DNA from: Fen-1308 sp035319185
GTDB lineage: Bacteria > Nitrospirota > Thermodesulfovibrionia > Thermodesulfovibrionales > Dissulfurispiraceae
DNA: 48,276 nucleotides
Assembly (NCBI GenBank): GCA_035319185.1
Contig: DATHDF010000020.1
Coordinates: 1-48,276 of the forward strand
Direction of reading: 5' to 3'
In this document: positions 43,946 to 48,276 of the stretch, piece by piece
Layout of the letters: each line of letters begins with the position of its first letter
Position numbering within the stretch: position 1 is the stretch's first letter
Made by a program: the position numbers and the translations under genes
Notes under the pieces: model-generated
The model's database searches: none
What the model saw: the letters and a program-made list of their open reading frames with translations, nothing else
Told to the model about the DNA's origin: nothing

Positions 43946-44048
43946 GAATATATATATGTCTTTTAATATTTTCCCATATAATGTAGTTGGGTCTAATGAC
44001 CGCATACAATATGTAGTTGATATCTCCATCCATTGAACGACACTAAGA

Positions 44049-45206
44049 ATGTTTTCCGACGATCTAAATCAACTGGCTGACAAGGGTCTGCTGCGAAAAT
44101 TCATCGACAGGGACGCACATATGGCCGCCCATTGCATTGCGCCACTGTCAAGGGTAGAAATCGGAGGAATTGAATACATCAATTTCTCTTCAAACGATTA
44201 TCTGGGACTTTCCGCATCGCGTGAACTTGCAGAAGCCGCCAAAAAGGCGATCGAGGCGTTGCCGTTCGGTGCAGGGGCATCCCGCCTGCTTGCCGGCGGC
44301 ACGGAATTACATGGGCGCCTGGAGGAGGCTATAGCACGCTTCAAGTCTGCAGAGTCCGCACTGATATTCAACTCTGGCTATCAGGCAAATGTCAGTTGTA
44401 TTGCCTCTCTTGCCGGCGAGGGCGCCACTATATTCAGCGACGAACTCAACCATGCCAGCATAGTAGACGGATGCAGGCTCAGCAAGGCGAAGAAACTCAT
44501 TTATCGACACCGCGACATAGACCACCTGGCATCGCTGATGCAGAAAGAAAGATCGGGCAGGAAAATCATAGTCACCGACACCATCTTCAGCATGGACGGA
44601 GATATCGCGCCGGTCTTCGAGCTTTACACACTTTGCGCGAGCATGCCCGACGCCATTCTTTACCTGGATGACGCGCACGGCACCGGAGTGCTCGGCAACG
44701 GACATGGAGCGCTGGCACATTTCAATCTGAAGTCTGAGCCGTGGATCGTTCAGATGGGCACATTCTCGAAGGCCCTCGGCTCTTTCGGCGCATTTGTCGC
44801 AGGCTCGCGCGAAGTAATCGACTGGCTGACAAATACAGCGCGCGGGTTCATCTATTCTACTGCGCTGCCGCCGTGCGTCGTAGCAGCATCTGCGGCAGCG
44901 ATAGGGCTGATCGAGAGCGATTCGGCTTATGTGCAAAGACTATGGAGAAACCAAAGGAAGGCTGCTGAAGGCATATCGGCAGCGGGTTTCGAGATTATCT
45001 GCAAAGAGACGCCGATCCTCGCCGTGAAAGTGGGAGACATCAACGAAACTCTCGCCTTATCGGACAAATTGAGAAGACACCGAATTTACGCGCCTGCCAT
45101 CAGACCGCTGACGGTCAAGACGCCACGAATACGGATAACAGTAAGCGCGGCACATACTGACGAGGATATCGCTGCGCTGATAAATGCGTTTTCTGTTTTA
45201 CTGTAG
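44049..45206 (+). CDS. bioF: 8-amino-7-oxononanoate synthase (BioF)
   Basis: It condenses a pimeloyl thioester with L-alanine, the first ring-forming step of biotin synthesis. The 385-residue alpha-oxoamine synthase has INFSSNDYLGLSAS (about 40), GAGASRLLAGGTELHGRLE (about 75), the PLP-binding DDAHGTGVLG (about 212) and the PLP lysine in GTFSKALGSFG (about 242). The size and the N-terminal part fit BioF better than glycine C-acetyltransferase or serine palmitoyltransferase, but those relatives cannot be excluded by motif alone. No other bio gene is in the window. No clear SD precedes the ATG, and it is divergent from mraZ. Confidence 0.9.
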   Translation: MFSDDLNQLADKGLLRKFIDRDAHMAAHCIAPLSRVEIGGIEYINFSSNDYLGLSASRELAEAAKKAIEALPFGAGASRLLAGGTELHGRLEEAIARFKSAESALIFNSGYQANVSCIASLAGEGATIFSDELNHASIVDGCRLSKAKKLIYRHRDIDHLASLMQKERSGRKIIVTDTIFSMDGDIAPVFELYTLCASMPDAILYLDDAHGTGVLGNGHGALAHFNLKSEPWIVQMGTFSKALGSFGAFVAGSREVIDWLTNTARGFIYSTALPPCVVAASAAAIGLIESDSAYVQRLWRNQRKAAEGISAAGFEIICKETPILAVKVGDINETLALSDKLRRHRIYAPAIRPLTVKTPRIRITVSAAHTDEDIAALINAFSVLL

Positions 45207-45269
45207 GGGCAACCCCCTGTGGTTGCCCGGTTGTCGTATCAGGGCAGGCACAGAGGCCTGCCCCTGCAG
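45201..45269. repeat. Paired-hairpin intergenic repeat downstream of bioF
   Basis: Two perfect 8-bp stems with 6-base loops stand side by side. The first is GGGCAACC/GGTTGCCC (45207-45214 with 45221-45228). The second is GGGCAGGC/GCCTGCCC (45242-45249 with 45256-45263). The outer ends, CTGTAGGGGC and GCCCCTGCAG, are themselves inverted copies with one mismatch. This composite looks like a dispersed REP-like unit. No T-run follows either hairpin, so it is not a textbook terminator, though it may end or protect the bioF transcript. Confidence 0.7.
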
Positions 45270-45294
45270 TTACGCAACATCTAGTGCCCCCCTC

Positions 45295-45323
45295 TTGACT
45301 ATTCCCGTACAACGGTCAATAAT
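45295..45323 (+). promoter_or_regulatory. Candidate promoter of the restriction-modification gene
   Basis: TTGACT (45295-45300) and AATAAT (45318-45323) each match consensus at five of six positions and are exactly 17 bases apart. The start would be near 45330, at or next to a tiny ORF that overlaps the gene. TTGAC (45295-45299) and GTCAA (45315-45319) form an inverted pair across the promoter. Confidence 0.55.
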
Positions 45324-45330
45324 TGAGTAA

Positions 45331-45357
45331 ATGAAAAAAGGGTATCCGCCGCAGTAA
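45331..45357 (+). CDS. Eight-codon upstream ORF overlapping the restriction-modification gene
   Basis: An ATG at 45331 opens MKKGYPPQ and stops at TAA (45355-45357), whose last base is the first base of the downstream ATG (TAATG). It lies at or within a few bases of the predicted transcript start, so it would have little or no leader. The arrangement would couple translation of the large gene to termination on the minigene. Whether it is translated is unknown; it may be chance. Confidence 0.3.
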   Translation: MKKGYPPQ

Positions 45358-48234
45358 TGCCGCTTTCGCTTAATGAAATCAAGGACCGTGCGCTGGCCTT
45401 CTCGCGCGAGTGGGAGAGCGCCGAAGTCGAGCGCGCCGAGTCCCAGACCTTCTGGAACGAATTCTTCAATGTATTCGGCATCTCCCGCCGAAGAGTTGCA
45501 ACCTTCGAGGAGCCGGTCCGCAAGGCGTTGCCGCTCTTTGATAAAAACCTGCCGAAAGGCAGCGGCAGGATAGACCTCTTCTGGCGCGGAGTGCTGATTG
45601 CCGAGCATAAATCAAAGGGCCGCGATCTTGATAAAGCCTATGAACAATCTCTCGGTTATTTTGCGGGACTTCCGGAACGCGACCTGCCTCGCTATGTGAT
45701 CGTTTCGGATTTTGCTCGCATCAGGCTCTATGACCTCGAAAAGAGCGTTCACGAAGAATTCGCGTTGAAGGACCTTTACCGCAATATTCGCCTCTTCAGT
45801 TTCATATCCGGCTATACTCCACAGAAACTCGAAGCTCAAGACCCGGTCAATGTCAAAGCTGCCGAGCGCATGGGTAAACTGCACGACCGTCTGAGGGCAT
45901 CTGGCTACTGCGGACATGAGCTCGAAGTGCTGCTCGTCCGCCTCCTATTCTGTCTCTTCGCAGAAGACACCACGCTCTTTGAGCCGCGCGGTGGGTTCCG
46001 CGAATTCATCGAAAATTGCTCAAAGGAAGACGGTTCCGACCTTGGCCAGCAACTCTCGATGCTGTTTCAGGTGTTCAACACGCCCGAAGGCAAGCGCCAG
46101 AATAACCTCGACGAAATGCTCGCCGCATTCCCGTATGTAAACGGAAGGCTTTTTGAAGAAACCCTGCACATACCTGCGTGCGACAAGGCGATGCGCGAGA
46201 TGCTGCTCGAATGCTGCGCGCTGGACTGGGGACGAATATCTCCGGCCATATTCGGCGCGCTTTTCCAGTGCGTGATGGACGAAGAAGGCTCTGCCCGGAG
46301 GCGCAATCTCGGCGCGCACTATACGAGCGAAGAGAATATCCTGAAGCTCATCAAGCCTCTTTTTCTCGATGATTTATGGTCTGAATTCGAATCGGCCAAA
46401 CGCAGCACGAACAAACTCTTCGAGCTGCACAAGAAAATTTCGAGGCTGAAATTTTTCGATCCGGCCTGCGGATGCGGAAACTTCCTCGTCATTGCTTACC
46501 GCGAGCTGAGAAAGCTGGAACTCGAAATTCTGAGGGCGGCGCGCTCGTCCGGCCAGATGCATCTCGACATCTTCAAACTTGTCCAGGTCGATGTCGATCA
46601 GTTCTACGGCATTGAGATAGAAGAATTCCCGGCTCAGATCGCGCAAGTGGCGCTGTGGCTCACGGACCACCAGATGAATATGCTCGTGTCTGAAGAGTTC
46701 GGCCAGTACTTCCGCCGCCTGCCGCTCATCCATTCTGCAAAGATTGCTTGCGGAAATGCGCTGAGAATGGACTGGAACGATGTTATTTCAGCCGAAGAGG
46801 TTGATTATATCCTCGGCAATCCGCCGTTTGTGGGAAAGAAAGAACAGACAACCGAGCAGAAGAAGGATATGGAAAGTGTGTTTGCAGGCTTAAGAGGGGC
46901 TGGCGTTCTTGACTACGTGTCAGCCTGGTATCACAAAGCAGTCCGATATGTTCGTCTCGATGAGAAATCGTTAAGCCTGCTTGAGAGCTTGCCCGGCATG
47001 CCAAAGCCGCCGCGCGAACGTGTGAAGATCGCCTTCGTTTCCACTAATTCCATAACACAGGGCGAGCAGGTCGGAGTGCTCTGGCCTGAACTTCTGCGCC
47101 TTGGCGTAAAGATTCATTTTGCCCATCGGACATTCAAATGGAGCAATGAGGCGCGCGGCATGGCAGCTGTGCATTGTGTCATTATAGGATTTGCTCTTTA
47201 CGATACCGAGTGTAAATTTATTTTTGATTATGAAGATGTCAAAGGAGAACCGCATTCACTCGAAGCGCAGAATATCAATCCATATCTGATTAATTCGGCT
47301 GACTTAATCGCAGCAAAACGACTGAAACCAATTACCGACGTGCCCGAAATGATATTTGGAACGAAGCTCGTTGACGATGGACATTTTGTTTTATCAACTA
47401 CTGAACGAGCTAACTTAATAAAAGACTGTCCTGGAATGAAGCGCTTTCTTCGTCCGCTGATCGGAGGAGAGGAATTTTTGAACGCTTCGGAGAGATGGTG
47501 TCTTTGGCTAAATGATGCGAGTCCAACCGAACTTCGCTCCTGTCCACCGGTTATGAAGCGAATTGAACTTGTTAAGCAATTTCGGCTTTCCAGCAAAAAG
47601 GTGCCTACTGTCCAGTTGGCATCAACACCAACTCTTTTCGGCGAAATACGTCAGCCAAAAACTGACTACCTATTAATACCAAAAGTTTCATCCGAACGTC
47701 GCGATTATATTCCACTAGGATTCTTTAAAGCCGATATAATCGCCAGCGGAAGCGCCTTAATAATTCCTGAGGCAACACTCTACCATTTTGGCGTACTATC
47801 ATCTGCATTGCATATGGCCTGGATGCGTACAGTATGTGGGCGACTTGAGAGCAGGTATCAATACTCAGCCAGCATCGTTTACAACAATTTCCCATGGCCG
47901 GAGATAACAACGACTAACTCCCCCCAACCCCCTCTTACCTCAAGAGCGGGAGAAAAGCAGGTGCGGGCAATCGAGGAAGCAGCTCAGGCAGTGCTGGATG
48001 CGCGCGCAGCTCATCCCGAATCATCGCTCGCAGACCTTTACGATCCCGTCGCCATGCCGCCCGACCTGCGCAAGGCGCACCAGGCGCTGGATCGCGCAGT
48101 GGATGCAGCTTACGGGAAAAAGGGATTCACATCCGACGCCCGAACGCGTGGCATTCCTGTTCGATCTTTACCAGAAATATACAAGTCTGCTGCCAGCAGT
48201 AGAAAAGAAGAAAAAACGAACAAAGAAATCATAA
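45357..48234 (+). CDS. MmeI-like (type IIL) restriction-modification enzyme, frameshifted near its C-terminus
   Basis: This is a single-chain endonuclease and adenine methyltransferase. The N-terminal nuclease motif is D73-x9-E83-x-K85, the exact spacing of MmeI. A helical spacer follows, then the methyltransferase with motif I DPACGCGNF (Asp368) and motif IV NPPF (Asn488), as in N6-adenine enzymes. The target recognition domain lies at about 600-850, followed by a helical C-terminus. Residue 928 is the last in the opening frame. An extra C in the CCC at 48139-48141 shifts the frame, and the expected ending (ERVAFLFDLYQKY to the TAA at 48234) continues one frame over. Restored length is 958 residues. 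Read without correction, the frame stays open to the window edge. Start: first ATG after an in-frame TGA at 45324. Confidence 0.9.
47915..47955 (+). repeat. Imperfect palindromic C-rich/G-rich element inside the coding sequence
   Basis: A C-rich run followed by CTCTT (47932-47936) and AAGAG (47942-47946) and then a G-rich run forms a small imperfect hairpin in the type IIL gene. It encodes a low-complexity linker (NSPQPPLTSRAGEK) between the target recognition domain and the C-terminal helices. It resembles dispersed palindromic repeats that can sit in frame inside genes, but copies elsewhere in this genome cannot be seen here. Confidence 0.4.
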
Positions 48235-48276
48235 CCCCTCCCAGCCTACTCTTATTTAGCGACAAATTTATGCGCC

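Noticed and set aside
43882..44048. A BirA operator before bioF
   Set aside because: The TTGTAAACC-spacer-GGTTTACAA pattern is not present in this intergenic region.
44307..44936. A 209-codon open frame on the minus strand inside bioF
   Set aside because: It is antisense to a fully convincing bioF and its residue pattern (many Arg, Cys, His) is that of a shadow frame in GC-rich DNA.
47998..48234. A separate 78-codon gene at the right end
   Set aside because: Its second half is the natural C-terminus of the type IIL enzyme; its first half is meaningless sequence overlapping the real frame. It is the far side of a frameshift, not an independent gene.
1..48276. CRISPR arrays, tRNA or rRNA genes, prophage or insertion sequences
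   Set aside because: Gene packing leaves no room for them except short gaps, and I saw no regularly spaced repeats, cloverleaf-like stretches, transposase or phage-type genes.

Overview
The window comes from a Gram-negative, probably anaerobic bacterium of the Desulfobacterota (deltaproteobacterial, Geobacter-like) or Nitrospirota type. I infer this from the combination of a PilMNOPQ type IV pilus set, a meso-DAP type MurE (DNPR motif), a citramalate synthase (isoleucine made without threonine deaminase), an AlaC-type aminotransferase next to homoserine dehydrogenase and an archaeal-type phosphoglycerate mutase homologue, HypE, and a dcw cluster ending in a radical SAM gene. Lineage is an inference from gene content, not a search. 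No rRNA, tRNA, CRISPR array, prophage or insertion sequence was seen. Coding density is very high and most junctions are ATGA, GTGA, TAATG or TGATG overlaps.

Layout. Positions 1 to 22717 read leftward. From right to left they hold a cold shock protein, lipA, alaC, hom and a HesA/MoeB-like E1 enzyme. After a 308 bp gap with a promoter come a NIL-domain protein, an apgM-like gene (proposed homoserine kinase), lysC, cimA, rseC, an EF-G paralogue, argH, an FN3 lipoprotein, hypE, a SurA-like chaperone, an RluB-like pseudouridine synthase and aspS. Last comes pilMNOP with the 5' part of pilQ, which runs off the left edge. The alaC-to-argH part is centred on aspartate-family, branched-chain and arginine amino acids. 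A secreted dienelactone-hydrolase-like gene (22939-23715) is divergent from the cold shock gene.

Positions 23758 to 43881 are one leftward division and cell wall (dcw) cluster: mraZ, rsmH, ftsL, ftsI, murE, murF, mraY, a DacA-like carboxypeptidase, murD, ftsW, murG, murC, ddl, ftsQ, ftsA, ftsZ and a radical SAM gene. murB is absent from its usual place and a lysine-tailed DD-carboxypeptidase is inserted between mraY and murD. A promoter and three 10-bp-spaced GTGG repeats, the expected MraZ operator, lie immediately upstream of mraZ.

Positions 44049 to the right edge read rightward. They hold a solitary bioF, a paired-hairpin intergenic repeat, and a large MmeI-like (type IIL) restriction-modification gene. 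That gene has intact nuclease and methyltransferase motifs, a tiny overlapping upstream ORF, and a single-base frameshift about 30 codons before its expected C-terminus. This right-hand part is the most accessory-looking section.

The points most worth a second look are the frameshifted type IIL enzyme and its leader, the E1/NIL/ApgM grouping with homoserine dehydrogenase, the non-discriminating AspRS signature (His31, Gly83), the LptM-like N-terminus on an FN3 lipoprotein, and the unusual dcw composition.
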